DNA from: Akkermansia sp. RCC_12PD
Lineage (GTDB): Bacteria; Verrucomicrobiota; Verrucomicrobiia; Verrucomicrobiales; Akkermansiaceae
NCBI RefSeq assembly: GCF_036417355.1
Contig: NZ_CP143889.1
Coordinates: 930,001 to 994,000 of the forward strand
Direction of reading: 5' to 3'
Length of the DNA stretch: 64,000 bases
Shown: positions 10,179 to 18,396 of the stretch, in pieces
How the letters are laid out: each line of letters opens with the position of its first letter
How positions within the stretch are numbered: the stretch's first letter is position 1
Notes under the pieces: generated by a model
What the model was told of the DNA's origin: nothing
The model's input: the letters and a program-made list of their open reading frames with translations, nothing else
Databases searched by the model: none
Translations under genes and position numbers: made by a program

Positions 10179-10427
10179 TCTTCTTCGCTTCTCTTTTTTA
10201 GCGGAAATTCTTTCCGGAAGCGTCTCTCCGGCAAATCAAATGCATGGCCGGGCATACTTCCGTGCCAGCTATCTCATTCCGGCACTCTCTGGTCTGTTTT
10301 TTACCTTGCAAGAGAAAATAGGGGTGCTAGTGTACTTCAAATGTCTCCATTTCATGGAGAGCCGCACGCCGGGAAATTCTCTGCACTTCTTTTTTCCTGG
10401 TATTTTTTCACTATATTGTCATATCCC

Positions 10428-12170
10428 ATGCATCAATATCTAACGAACGGCCTGTTGCTTGCGGCCTGCTCCGCTTCCCTGGCTTTCAGCGCCCAAACCA
10501 AGGAGGGAGACCAACGGCCCAATATTCTGGTCATTGTCACGGACGACCATTCCTACCAGACCCTGGGGACCTGTGAAAAAGATTCTCCCATGCCCTACCC
10601 GAATTTCCGCAAGCTGGCGGACGAAGGCATGGTGTTTGACCGCAGCTACTGCGCCAACTCCCTTTGCGGACCGTCCCGCGCCTGCATTTACACGGGACGC
10701 CACTCCCACATGAACGGTTACCTGTTCAATGAACACGCCGCCCCCTTTGACGGTTCCCAGCCTACTTTCCCCAAGATGCTTCAGAAGGCCGGCTACCAGA
10801 CAGCCATTGTAGGCAAATGGCACCTGGAAGCCATTCCGCCAAATGCCAGGGGAGACATGTCCAAATATGAGTCCAATCCCACCGGATTCGACTATTGGGA
10901 AATTTTCCCCGGCCAGGGCAATTACTTCAACCCGGATTTCATCACGCCCGGCAAGGACGGCAAACGCGTGGTGAAGACGGAACCCGGCTACGCCACGGAA
11001 CTGGTCACGCAAAAGAGTCTCAAATGGCTGGACCAGCGTGACAAGACCAAGCCTTTCATGCTTGTCGTGGGCCACAAGGCTCCCCACCGCTGCTGGTGTC
11101 CTTCCATCCAAAACCTGGGACGCGCCAAGCAGTATGCAGACCTTGCCGATCCGCCCGCCAATCTGGAAGACGACTTTGCCAACCGTCCGGAATTCCTGAA
11201 AATGACGGAACAGACGCTACTCAATCACTTCAATGTGTGGTCCGACGAACACCTGATCAAAGAGGTCGTCCCGGAAGACATCCAGAAGATGCTATCATGC
11301 CCTGAATCCAAGACCCTGCACACCAAGTACGACTGGGAAATGCCCGAATGGGTGCGCATGGACCCGCAGCAGAAGGAAGCCTGGTACAATTATCACAAGG
11401 CCCGCACCCTCCAGCTCGTGAAAGACATTCGCAGCGGCAAGATCAAGACCAAGAATGATATTCTGCTCCGCCGCTGGCGCCATTACATGGAAGATTACCT
11501 GGGCACCGTGCTTTCCGTGGATGAAAGCATCGGGGAAATCATGGACTACCTGAAAAAGAACGGCTTGGAGAAAAATACCATCGTTCTCTACTGCGGGGAC
11601 CAGGGATTCTACATGGGCGAACACGGCTTGTATGACAAGCGCTGGATTTTCGAGGAATCCTTCCGGATGCCCCTCATCATGAAGTGGCCGGGGCACATCA
11701 AGCCCGGCGTGCGTTCCAACGCCATGGTGCAGGAATTGGACTATGCCCCCACCTTCTGTGAAGTGGCCGGAGCCGCCACTCCGGAAAACATGTCCACTTT
11801 CCAGGGACGCAGCCTCACGCCGCTGTTCAAGACGGGAGATCACCCGGACTTCAAGGACCGTCCGCTGTACTACGCCTTTTATGAAAATCCCGGAGAACAC
11901 AACGCTCCGCGCCATGACGGCCTCCGCACGGAACGCTATACTCTTTCCTACCTCTGGACCAGCGATGAATGGATGCTTTTCGACAACCACAAGGACCCCG
12001 CCCAGATGGTGGACGTTCACGCCAAGCCGGAGTATGCGGAAACCATGAAGGAACTCAGAAGGCTATACCAGCAGCTCCGCAAGGACTGCCAGGTTCCGGA
12101 AGGTTTTCCCGGAGCCACGGGCAAGCTGTCCGTCACCCCCAGATGGGACTGCGGGACCGGCAAGAATTGA
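10428..12170 (+). CDS. Secreted type I sulfatase, probably acting on mucin glycans
   Basis: A 580-residue arylsulfatase-family enzyme. ATG 10428 opens the signal peptide (MHQYLTNGLLLAACSASLAFSA); an upstream in-frame ATG at 10341 would bury it. The active-site motif C-G-P-S-R lies at residues 80-84, so Cys80 should be converted to formylglycine, followed by the family's YTGR. The metal-binding TDD is at residues 38-40, with GKWH downstream and CGDQGFYMGEHGLYDKRW near the C-terminal third. The motif set resembles GlcNAc-6-O-sulfatases (S1_11-like), but that specificity is inferred. A Cys-type sulfatase in an anaerobe would be matured by an anSME radical SAM enzyme; none is in the window. The gene precedes a GH20 hexosaminidase, a sensible partner for sulfated GlcNAc. 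Confidence 0.9.
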   Translation: MHQYLTNGLLLAACSASLAFSAQTKEGDQRPNILVIVTDDHSYQTLGTCEKDSPMPYPNFRKLADEGMVFDRSYCANSLCGPSRACIYTGRHSHMNGYLFNEHAAPFDGSQPTFPKMLQKAGYQTAIVGKWHLEAIPPNARGDMSKYESNPTGFDYWEIFPGQGNYFNPDFITPGKDGKRVVKTEPGYATELVTQKSLKWLDQRDKTKPFMLVVGHKAPHRCWCPSIQNLGRAKQYADLADPPANLEDDFANRPEFLKMTEQTLLNHFNVWSDEHLIKEVVPEDIQKMLSCPESKTLHTKYDWEMPEWVRMDPQQKEAWYNYHKARTLQLVKDIRSGKIKTKNDILLRRWRHYMEDYLGTVLSVDESIGEIMDYLKKNGLEKNTIVLYCGDQGFYMGEHGLYDKRWIFEESFRMPLIMKWPGHIKPGVRSNAMVQELDYAPTFCEVAGAATPENMSTFQGRSLTPLFKTGDHPDFKDRPLYYAFYENPGEHNAPRHDGLRTERYTLSYLWTSDEWMLFDNHKDPAQMVDVHAKPEYAETMKELRRLYQQLRKDCQVPEGFPGATGKLSVTPRWDCGTGKN

Positions 12171-12284
12171 AAAGCCTCCGCACTCCATTGTTCCGCATCT
12201 GAAAAATGCCGCATGGCGACGCATAATTTTTACAATAGCCAAAATACAATCAAACCAAACAAGATCTGATAGAAGTCACTATAT

Positions 12285-13841
12285 ATGAAAGCATTCCTAT
12301 TTGCGGCGGCGTTCCTCTGCTCCCTTTGCTGGGCCGGAACCAACCCCTACAACATCATTCCGGAACCCGTCAAGGTGACGACCGCCTCCGGCACTACCAA
12401 AAACCTCAAAATCCTGAATGAACAGAAAGTTTCCGGACTTGGCAATGAAGGCTACACCATAAAGCTTACGCCCGGCGGCGTGGAATTGCGCTACACCACG
12501 CCCAATGGAAAAGCCATGGCCATGGCAACCCTCCTCCAGCTTCAGGATCAGCTCTCGGATACTCCGGCCGGGCTGCCCTGCGGCAGCATCCAGGATGCGC
12601 CGGATTTCGGCTGGCGCGGCATGATGGTGGACGTAGGCCGCTATCACTACCCGATGAAGGAGCTCTACAATTTTGTGGACGCCATGCACTACTATAAGTA
12701 CAACGTCCTTCACCTGCACCTGACGGAAGACCAGGGCTGGCGCCTGCCCGTTCCGGGCTACGACAAGCTCCGTACCATAGGAGCGGTCCGCCCTTCCGCC
12801 CCGCCCAACCAGGGAAACGCCCTGCTGGCCAATGAAGGCATGTACACCAAGAAGGAACTCCAGGACCTGGTGGCCTACTGCAGGGCACGCGGCATCCAGG
12901 TGCTGCCGGAAGTGGAAATGCCCGGTCACAATATGGCGCTGGCAGCCTCCTACCCGGAATTCTGCTGCAATACCAAGCGTGCCCAGGTATGGACGCATGG
13001 CGGCGTTTCCTCCAAACTGATCTGCCCGCAGAAACCGGGAACCAAGAAGTTCATCAAGGACACGTTTGACACGGTCAAACAAATCTTCCCCTTTGACTAT
13101 GTGCACATCGGCGGGGACGAATGCCCCATGGGCGACTGGAAGAAGTGCCCGGACTGCCAGGCGGCACGCGCCAAGAAGGGCCAGGGAGATGATGTGGAAG
13201 CCCAGATGAGCGATTTCACGAAGAGCCTGGGCGCCCTTCTGGCCAAAAACAAGAAAAAGCCCATCCTGTGGTATGACATCAACAAGGGTTACTACCACAA
13301 GGGAGAAACCGTCATGTCCTGGCTGCCGGGAGAATTCCCCCGCTGCATCGACAAGACGAAGGAACAGGGAATCGACCTGATCGTCACTCCCCAGTACAAG
13401 TATTACCTGGCCCGCACCCAGATGAAATTCCCGAAGGACGACGTACGGGCCAGGCCCGGCGGCGGCCCCATCCTCCTTAAGGACTGCTACAACTTCGACC
13501 CCCGCAACGGACGGGACAAGAACGACGTCAAGCACATCAAGGGCATCAACCTCTGCATGTGGGCGGAATGGATTCCTTCCGGAGAACTGCTGATGTACAT
13601 GACCTATCCGCGGGCCATGGCCGTCTCTGAAACCGCCTGGGGCAACCACAAGAACCGCCCCAGCCTGGAAGATTTCGAGAAAAAGATGGAAACCCACAGG
13701 AAGCACTTTCAGAAGCGTTTCGGCTATACGCTGGACCGTACAGTCGAGAACAAGCCCTACCGCGAAAAGTTCATCACCCAGGAACAAATCGACCGCATTA
13801 ACGAGAACTACAAGAAGGGTCAGCAGAACGCGGACAAGTAG
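12285..13841 (+). CDS. Secreted GH20 beta-N-acetylhexosaminidase
   Basis: A 518-residue enzyme that removes terminal beta-linked GlcNAc or GalNAc from glycans. Signal peptide MKAFLFAAAFLCSLCWA is followed by a GH20b-type N-terminal domain. The TIM barrel starts at DFGWRGMMVDVGRYHYP, and the catalytic pair Asp278-Glu279 lies in HIGGDEC. The barrel carries the family landmarks VLHLHLTEDQGWR and LPEVEMPGH. The signal peptide suggests a periplasmic or surface enzyme. It lies 114 bp after the sulfatase on the same strand and is closed by a strong terminator, so the pair may be co-transcribed. Acting after 6-O-desulfation of GlcNAc is the simplest combined role (inference). Confidence 0.94.
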   Translation: MKAFLFAAAFLCSLCWAGTNPYNIIPEPVKVTTASGTTKNLKILNEQKVSGLGNEGYTIKLTPGGVELRYTTPNGKAMAMATLLQLQDQLSDTPAGLPCGSIQDAPDFGWRGMMVDVGRYHYPMKELYNFVDAMHYYKYNVLHLHLTEDQGWRLPVPGYDKLRTIGAVRPSAPPNQGNALLANEGMYTKKELQDLVAYCRARGIQVLPEVEMPGHNMALAASYPEFCCNTKRAQVWTHGGVSSKLICPQKPGTKKFIKDTFDTVKQIFPFDYVHIGGDECPMGDWKKCPDCQAARAKKGQGDDVEAQMSDFTKSLGALLAKNKKKPILWYDINKGYYHKGETVMSWLPGEFPRCIDKTKEQGIDLIVTPQYKYYLARTQMKFPKDDVRARPGGGPILLKDCYNFDPRNGRDKNDVKHIKGINLCMWAEWIPSGELLMYMTYPRAMAVSETAWGNHKNRPSLEDFEKKMETHRKHFQKRFGYTLDRTVENKPYREKFITQEQIDRINENYKKGQQNADK

Positions 13842-13876
13842 TTTTTCCGCCCTTTCATAGCCATTCGATTCATTCA

Positions 13877-13917
13877 GAACGGGGACACGGTCAACCACGT
13901 GTCCCCGTTCTTTTTTT
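13877..13917 (+). terminator. Rho-independent terminator after the GH20 gene
   Basis: A perfect 13-bp stem (GAACGGGGACACG at 13877-13889 with CGTGTCCCCGTTC at 13898-13910) is followed by seven T residues. Confidence 0.93.
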
Positions 13918-13960
13918 CCCGCTTGACCGGACGCGGCTCTTCCCTTCTAATCGTCCCGCC

Positions 13961-15376
13961 ATGTTACACCTTTACGATACCCGCACCCGGAAGGCACAGG
14001 AGATTTCCCCAATGGATGGAAAAACGCTGCGCTTTTACTGCTGCGGTCCCACGGTGTACGCTCCCGCCCACATCGGCAATTTCCGCACCTTCATCATGCA
14101 GGATGTGTTCCGCCGCGTTGTGGAACTGGGAGGAACGGCCACCACGCATGTCCGCAACCTGACGGACGTGGACGACAAAACCATCCGCGACTCCCGCAAA
14201 GCGGCCGTCACTCTGGCGGAATTCACCGCCGCATGGGCGGACAAGTTCCACCGGGACTGCCAGGCCCTCAACTGCCTTCCCCCGCATGTGGAGCCCTCCG
14301 CCGTCGCCCACATTCCGGAGCAGATAGAAATGGTGAAAGCCCTTGTGGAAAAAGGCCACGCCTACCCTTCCGAAGACGGGTCCGTGTATTTCAGGATTTC
14401 CTCTTTCCCGGAATACGGCAGTCTTTCCCATCTGGACAAGCGGGAACTGGACCTCGGCAAAACCGCCAACGCCCGATCCCATGCAGACGAGTATGAAAAG
14501 GATTCCGTGGCGGATTTCGTGCTTTGGAAGAGCCGCCGTCCGGAAGACGGAGACAACTACTGGCCGTCTCCGTGGGGAGAAGGGCGCCCCGGCTGGCACC
14601 TGGAATGCTCCGCGATGATCCACAAATACTTCGGCAATGATTTCGACCTTCATTCCGGCGGTGTGGACTTGGTATTTCCCCATCACGAGAACGAAGCGGC
14701 CCAATCACGCTGCGCCTGCGGAGGCGGTTTTGCGCGCCTGTGGTTCCATATCGCCCACCTGCTGGTGGACGGCGGCAAAATGTCCAAGTCCCTGGGCAAT
14801 ATGTACACGCTGGAAGACCTAGAGAAACTGGGCCACAAACCGGAAGCCGTGCGCTACGTGCTGGCAGGCGGCTACTACCGCCGGCCTCTGAATTTCACTC
14901 TTTCTTCCCTGGAAGATGCCAGAGGCGCCTTGAACCGCATGGCCAAATTCGACGCACAGCTCCGAACCGCCGCAGGAATGGATAACATCCCTTCCTACGA
15001 CGAGTTTCGCGTGTCCCGTCCTGAACTGGGCCTTTTCCAGCCTGCATGGGACAGCCTGAACGATGACCTGAACACTCCGGAAGCTCTGGGCCACGTCTTC
15101 ACCGCCATGAGAAAAGCGGAGGTTCCCTCTCTGACTCCCGAAGAGGCTCTTCATATGCGGCATGCCTTCCATTTCATCCTGAACGCTTTCGGCATTATAC
15201 TGCCGAAAGAGGAAAAAGAAGAAGCCCCGGAGGAAGTACGTACGCTGGCGGAACAGCGCTGGCAGGCCAAGCAGAGCAGGGATTGGGCGGAAGCCGACCG
15301 TCTCCGGGCTGCAGTAACGGCCCTGGGCTGGACTATCAAGGACCGGAAGGATGACTATGACATCGTCAAAAGCTAA
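13961..15376 (+). CDS. cysS: Cysteinyl-tRNA synthetase
   Basis: A 471-residue class I aminoacyl-tRNA synthetase charging tRNA-Cys, the usual bacterial length. The zinc-ligand region FYCCGPTVY is at about residues 25-33, HIGN at 37-40 and KMSKS at 273-277 in [10 protein letters not shown]. The zinc-binding and cysteine-selecting residues ([24 protein letters not shown]) are intact. The start is the ATG at 13961 opening [11 protein letters not shown] terminator about 40 bp after the stop makes this a single-gene unit. Nothing unusual is seen. Confidence 0.98.
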   Translation: MLHLYDTRTRKAQEISPMDGKTLRFYCCGPTVYAPAHIGNFRTFIMQDVFRRVVELGGTATTHVRNLTDVDDKTIRDSRKAAVTLAEFTAAWADKFHRDCQALNCLPPHVEPSAVAHIPEQIEMVKALVEKGHAYPSEDGSVYFRISSFPEYGSLSHLDKRELDLGKTANARSHADEYEKDSVADFVLWKSRRPEDGDNYWPSPWGEGRPGWHLECSAMIHKYFGNDFDLHSGGVDLVFPHHENEAAQSRCACGGGFARLWFHIAHLLVDGGKMSKSLGNMYTLEDLEKLGHKPEAVRYVLAGGYYRRPLNFTLSSLEDARGALNRMAKFDAQLRTAAGMDNIPSYDEFRVSRPELGLFQPAWDSLNDDLNTPEALGHVFTAMRKAEVPSLTPEEALHMRHAFHFILNAFGIILPKEEKEEAPEEVRTLAEQRWQAKQSRDWAEADRLRAAVTALGWTIKDRKDDYDIVKS

Positions 15377-15416
15377 GACAGAAAATTCCTGACAATCCGT
15401 TAACCGACAATTACAC

Positions 15417-15456
15417 ATCCGGGCAATGCTTTTCCAGTATTGCCCGGATTTTTTTC
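15417..15456 (+). terminator. Rho-independent terminator after cysS
   Basis: An 11-bp perfect stem (ATCCGGGCAAT at 15417-15427, ATTGCCCGGAT at 15439-15449) is followed by a T run. Confidence 0.92.
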
Positions 15457-15629
15457 GATCAGGACAAAAGGGAGCTGGCCTGCATCATTCCTTCCATATT
15501 TCATTCTTCGATTAATCAAGTCAATTAAAGCGCTTTAAAGACACCTTCATTCTTACACATAAAAACGCAAATCTGTTCCTTCTTCTGAAAGATTCTTTTT
15601 TCTTTAATATTAAATATTTCTTCATACAT
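15457..15629. other. AT-rich intergenic stretch with no gene
   Basis: Between the cysS terminator and switch B lies AT-rich sequence with stop codons in all frames. I see no RNA gene or repeat in it. Confidence 0.6.
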
Positions 15630-15819
15630 CGAATTTGAAATCCGAAGTCAATGAAATTTTTTGATACAAAATGTCTTAGAAAAGCTGAAAAGAGTGAAGA
15701 AGGAGCTGGAAAGACGGGGAGAAACTATATGAATAAATATTCAATAATATCACCATTAATGATTTATGTATTTTTCAAAATAATTTGAAAGCTTTTTCGG
15801 ATTTCAAATTCGTTTTGAT
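15630..15819 (+). promoter_or_regulatory. Putative invertible promoter switch B, upstream of PEP-CTERM gene 2
   Basis: A perfect 15-bp inverted repeat, CGAATTTGAAATCCG at 15630-15644 and its complement at 15798-15812, bounds a 153-bp AT-rich segment. One bp inside the left site, AGTCAA (15646-15651) reads TTGACT outward on the minus strand. One bp outside the right site is TTTGAT (15814-15819), 4 of 6 to the -10 consensus. Inversion would give TTGACT-N17-TTTGAT ending 6 bp before the ATG at 15826, implying an almost leaderless transcript. In the present orientation the -35 position reads GCTTTT (OFF). The inversion is inferred. Confidence 0.68.
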
Positions 15820-15825
15820 CCGGCC

Positions 15826-16620
15826 ATGCGCAAAAGTTTGGCGGCTGTATTTTTTTCCAGTGTCATGATGGGAACAGCATTACTGGCTTCAAACGCCGAT
15901 GCTTCCACCCTTCTTTACGGACTGGATTTCAACAATTTGAATGAGCAGAATTTAACCAACCTGGGGAGCGGAACAACCGCTATCAACGGAACAGCCGGGT
16001 ACATTAACTGGACCGGCGACAATGTTCCCCTCGGTGATGGAGGCTATGCCCACAGAGTGAACGGCGCAACATTCAATATCAGCAACAGTGGCGGCATTGA
16101 CGGCATCAACCTTTCCACCGGATTCAGCGTCGGCCTCCATCTGAAGAACGGCAACAATCCCGTCTGGCAGGATGCCCTTTCCATCACATTCGGTAACACA
16201 ACCATCAGGGTGGAAATGAATGCTTCCAACCAGTGGGTGATTTACAACGGTGCCGACATAGGTATTCCGCAAGGAACTCTTCTCTTCCAGACAGACCCCG
16301 GCAACTGGGATTACCTGGGTCTGACCTTCCAAGGCGACAAAATGAATGTGTACAAAAACGGCCAGTTGACCAATTCCATCACGACCGGCCTTTCAGATTC
16401 CACCCTCGTTACCGGCATCAGGGGAGGAGGCGAACATGCCGCTACTAATTCCCAGGTCTATATAGACAACGTGGCCGTTTATGACGGCGTGCTCAATGGC
16501 AACGATTTCGCCTACCTGAGCCAGAATGCCATGCCTGCCGAACTGGTTCCGGAACCGGCCACTGCTTCACTGAGCCTTCTCGGGCTGGCTTCCCTGCTTA
16601 TGCGCAGAAGAAGAAAGTAA
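15826..16620 (+). CDS. PEP-CTERM secreted protein 2 with LamG/concanavalin-like fold
   Basis: A 264-residue exported protein: signal peptide (to about residue 26, ending SNADA), then a beta-rich domain reminiscent of LamG/concanavalin A-like lectin modules (LYGLDFNN..., FSVGLHLKNG, WDYLGLTFQGDKMNVYKNG, VYIDNVAVYDGVLNG), then the V-P-E-P, hydrophobic and RRRRK tail. LamG-like domains often bind carbohydrate, but no ligand can be inferred. It is probably anchored at the surface by an exosortase system. The ATG lies only 13 bp after the right arm of switch B, leaving no room for a normal ribosome binding site if transcription starts at the predicted promoter. A terminator follows, so it is monocistronic. 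Its closest relative here is the gene at 48028. Confidence 0.88.
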   Translation: MRKSLAAVFFSSVMMGTALLASNADASTLLYGLDFNNLNEQNLTNLGSGTTAINGTAGYINWTGDNVPLGDGGYAHRVNGATFNISNSGGIDGINLSTGFSVGLHLKNGNNPVWQDALSITFGNTTIRVEMNASNQWVIYNGADIGIPQGTLLFQTDPGNWDYLGLTFQGDKMNVYKNGQLTNSITTGLSDSTLVTGIRGGGEHAATNSQVYIDNVAVYDGVLNGNDFAYLSQNAMPAELVPEPATASLSLLGLASLLMRRRRK

Positions 16621-16640
16621 CCCCCGTCTTTAAACATTTC

Positions 16641-16677
16641 AAAGCCGTTTTTCCCCACAGGAAAACGGCTTTTTCTT
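16641..16677 (+). terminator. Rho-independent terminator after PEP-CTERM gene 2
   Basis: A 10-bp stem (AAGCCGTTTT / AAAACGGCTT, 16642-16651 and 16662-16671) is followed by a T-rich run. Confidence 0.88.
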
Positions 16678-16822
16678 TTCCGGGGAGCAAAACGCTCCCT
16701 GCCGAATATTCCGGCATGACTGAAATATCGGTATCCTCCCCGGAGCTTAAGGATATTTGTGGTTGATCATGCCCGTCAGGGCCTACAGAATGCGCGCCGA
16801 ACTTTTTCCGTCCACTTTTTTC

Positions 16823-17710
16823 ATGCCGCGCCGCCAAAAAACCCTTGGGCACATTGCCGCCCTGCTGACTATCCTGATCTGGGGCACAACCTTCGTCTCC
16901 ACCAAAGTGCTGCTGCGGGACTTTACGCCCGTTACGGTGCTCTTCACGCGCTTTGTCATCGGCTACGCCTTCCTCTGGTGCCTGAAACCACGCCTGATGC
17001 CTTTCTCCGGCTGGAAAAAGGAACTCCTGTTTGCCGGAGCCGGTTTAACGGGAGTCACTCTGTACTTCCTGCTGGAAAACATCGCCCTGACGTACACACT
17101 GGCTTCCAACGTGGGAATCATCGTGGCCGTGGTACCGTTCTTCACAGCTCTTCTGGCCCACTTCCTGATCAAGGGGGAACGGTTCACGCCGCGCTTTTTC
17201 CTGGGTTTTGTCGCCGCGTTCTCAGGCATCTTCCTCATCATGGCGAATGGAGCCTTCGTTCTGGAACTGAATCCGGCAGGCGACCTGCTGGCCCTGGGGG
17301 CGGCCCTTGTCTGGGCGGTTTATTCCATCCTGATGAAAAAAATCGGCGTCAATACGTCCAACATGGTAGCCTGCACGCGCCGCATTTTCTTCTACGGCAT
17401 CGTGATGATGGTGCCGGCCCTGTCTCTGCTGCCGGTGAACTTTGACTGGGATCTGTTCATCCGGCCCGTCAACGCCGCCAATCTGCTGTATCTGGGCTTC
17501 TTTGCCTCCGCCCTGTGTTTCCTGGCCTGGAGCCGGGTGGTGGAAGTGCTGGGAGCCGTCAAATCCAGCGTCTATATTTACATGGTCCCGGTTGTGGCCG
17601 TGATAGCCTCCGCTATCATCCTAGGAGAACGCCTGACATGGATTTCCGGAACGGGACTTCTTCTAACTATCTGCGGCGTAATGATTTCCGAATCCAAAAA
17701 GAAGAAGTGA
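16823..17710 (+). CDS. EamA/DMT-family transporter
   Basis: A 295-residue inner-membrane protein with about ten hydrophobic segments in two EamA repeats, typical of drug/metabolite exporters. The first repeat opens HIAALLTILIWGTTFVSTKVLL with the family's WG(T/S)(T/N)F motif; the second begins near GDLLALGAALVWAVYSILMKK. ATG 16823 (MPRRQKTLGH) is preferred, since an upstream ATG at 16757 adds a 22-residue extension unlike the family. Substrate unknown. The gene ends 11 bp before the left arm of switch C. Confidence 0.85.
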   Translation: MPRRQKTLGHIAALLTILIWGTTFVSTKVLLRDFTPVTVLFTRFVIGYAFLWCLKPRLMPFSGWKKELLFAGAGLTGVTLYFLLENIALTYTLASNVGIIVAVVPFFTALLAHFLIKGERFTPRFFLGFVAAFSGIFLIMANGAFVLELNPAGDLLALGAALVWAVYSILMKKIGVNTSNMVACTRRIFFYGIVMMVPALSLLPVNFDWDLFIRPVNAANLLYLGFFASALCFLAWSRVVEVLGAVKSSVYIYMVPVVAVIASAIILGERLTWISGTGLLLTICGVMISESKKKK

Positions 17711-17721
17711 ATTCCTGAAAG

Positions 17722-17895
17722 CGGTGTGCTAATCCGCTGTCAACGCAAAAATCTCACTGGAAGTCCATTGCTAGAAAAAATGATTCCAGAATGGATTGGA
17801 ATCTATTGTTTGCGGAAGATTTGAGTCTTTATATTTAGGAATCTTCTATCTTTCATCAGAGTTGACTCTCTTGCGGATTAGCACTCCGTTATAAT
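17722..17895 (+). promoter_or_regulatory. Putative invertible promoter switch C, upstream of the PEGA lipoprotein gene
   Basis: Inverted sites CGGTGTGCTAATCCG (17722-17736) and CGGATTAGCACTCCG (17874-17888) bound a 137-bp segment; they match at 14 of 15 positions plus one further bp inward. One bp inside the left site, TGTCAA (17738-17743) reads TTGACA outward on the minus strand. One bp outside the right site is TATAAT (17890-17895). Inversion would create TTGACA-N17-TATAAT, a full sigma-70 consensus promoter driving the lipoprotein gene. In the present orientation the -35 position is TCTCTT, and a nearby TTGACT (17862-17867) is 22 bp from TATAAT, so the promoter reads as OFF. This is the clearest of the four switches. 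Confidence 0.75.
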
Positions 17896-17924
17896 TTTTA
17901 AAGAAGAAATTAAAAAATATTTTT

Positions 17925-18335
17925 ATGAGCGCTCATGAAAATGGCCCTATTTGTATTTCACAATTATTTATGCATGTTCCAACTGCAGTACTAGCAATTT
18001 CATTATTTTTACTCTCTTCCTGCGGAACAATCATGCACGGAGGCACGCAAAAAATCGGCATATCAAGTACTCCTATAGGGGCAGATGTAACAGTTGATGG
18101 CAAACCGGAAGGCAAAACGCCAGTAATTGTCAAGATGGACAGAAACAGCAATCACACCATTCTTGTTGCAAAGAAAGGTTACCAGCCTGCTTCTGCCACA
18201 CTCACAAATTCAATTTCTGGATGGGTATGGGGAAATATTCTTTTTGGGGGTCTCCTAGGTTTAGCGGTGGACGCAATATCTGGAGGTTTATATACACTTG
18301 ATCCGGAGAATGTAAACCTCTCTCTTCATCAATAA
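17925..18335 (+). CDS. PEGA-domain lipoprotein
   Basis: A 136-residue protein from ATG 17925, or 121 residues from ATG 17970, which opens a cleaner lipoprotein signal (MHVPTAVLAISLFLLSSC, lipobox L-S-S-C). The upstream start is 29 bp downstream of the TATAAT, after a purine-rich AAAGAAGAAA. The mature part carries a PEGA-type repeat (ISSTPIGADVTVDGKPEGKTPV) and a glycine-rich hydrophobic segment (WGNILFGGLLGLAVDAISGG), a pattern seen in small surface lipoproteins. The function is unknown. It stands directly behind switch C, so a phase-variable surface lipoprotein is plausible. Composition is AT-rich compared with flanking genes. Confidence 0.78.
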   Translation: MSAHENGPICISQLFMHVPTAVLAISLFLLSSCGTIMHGGTQKIGISSTPIGADVTVDGKPEGKTPVIVKMDRNSNHTILVAKKGYQPASATLTNSISGWVWGNILFGGLLGLAVDAISGGLYTLDPENVNLSLHQ

Positions 18336-18396
18336 AAATCTTAAGCTCATTCACTGTAACATTCTTCTCAAAGAACTGTCCTGCATCCAAATATGT

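Noticed and set aside
15630-15812. The inverted repeats read as terminator hairpins
   Set aside because: Arms are about 150 bp apart, there is no T run after the distal arm, and ordinary terminators are already present upstream at A and B.
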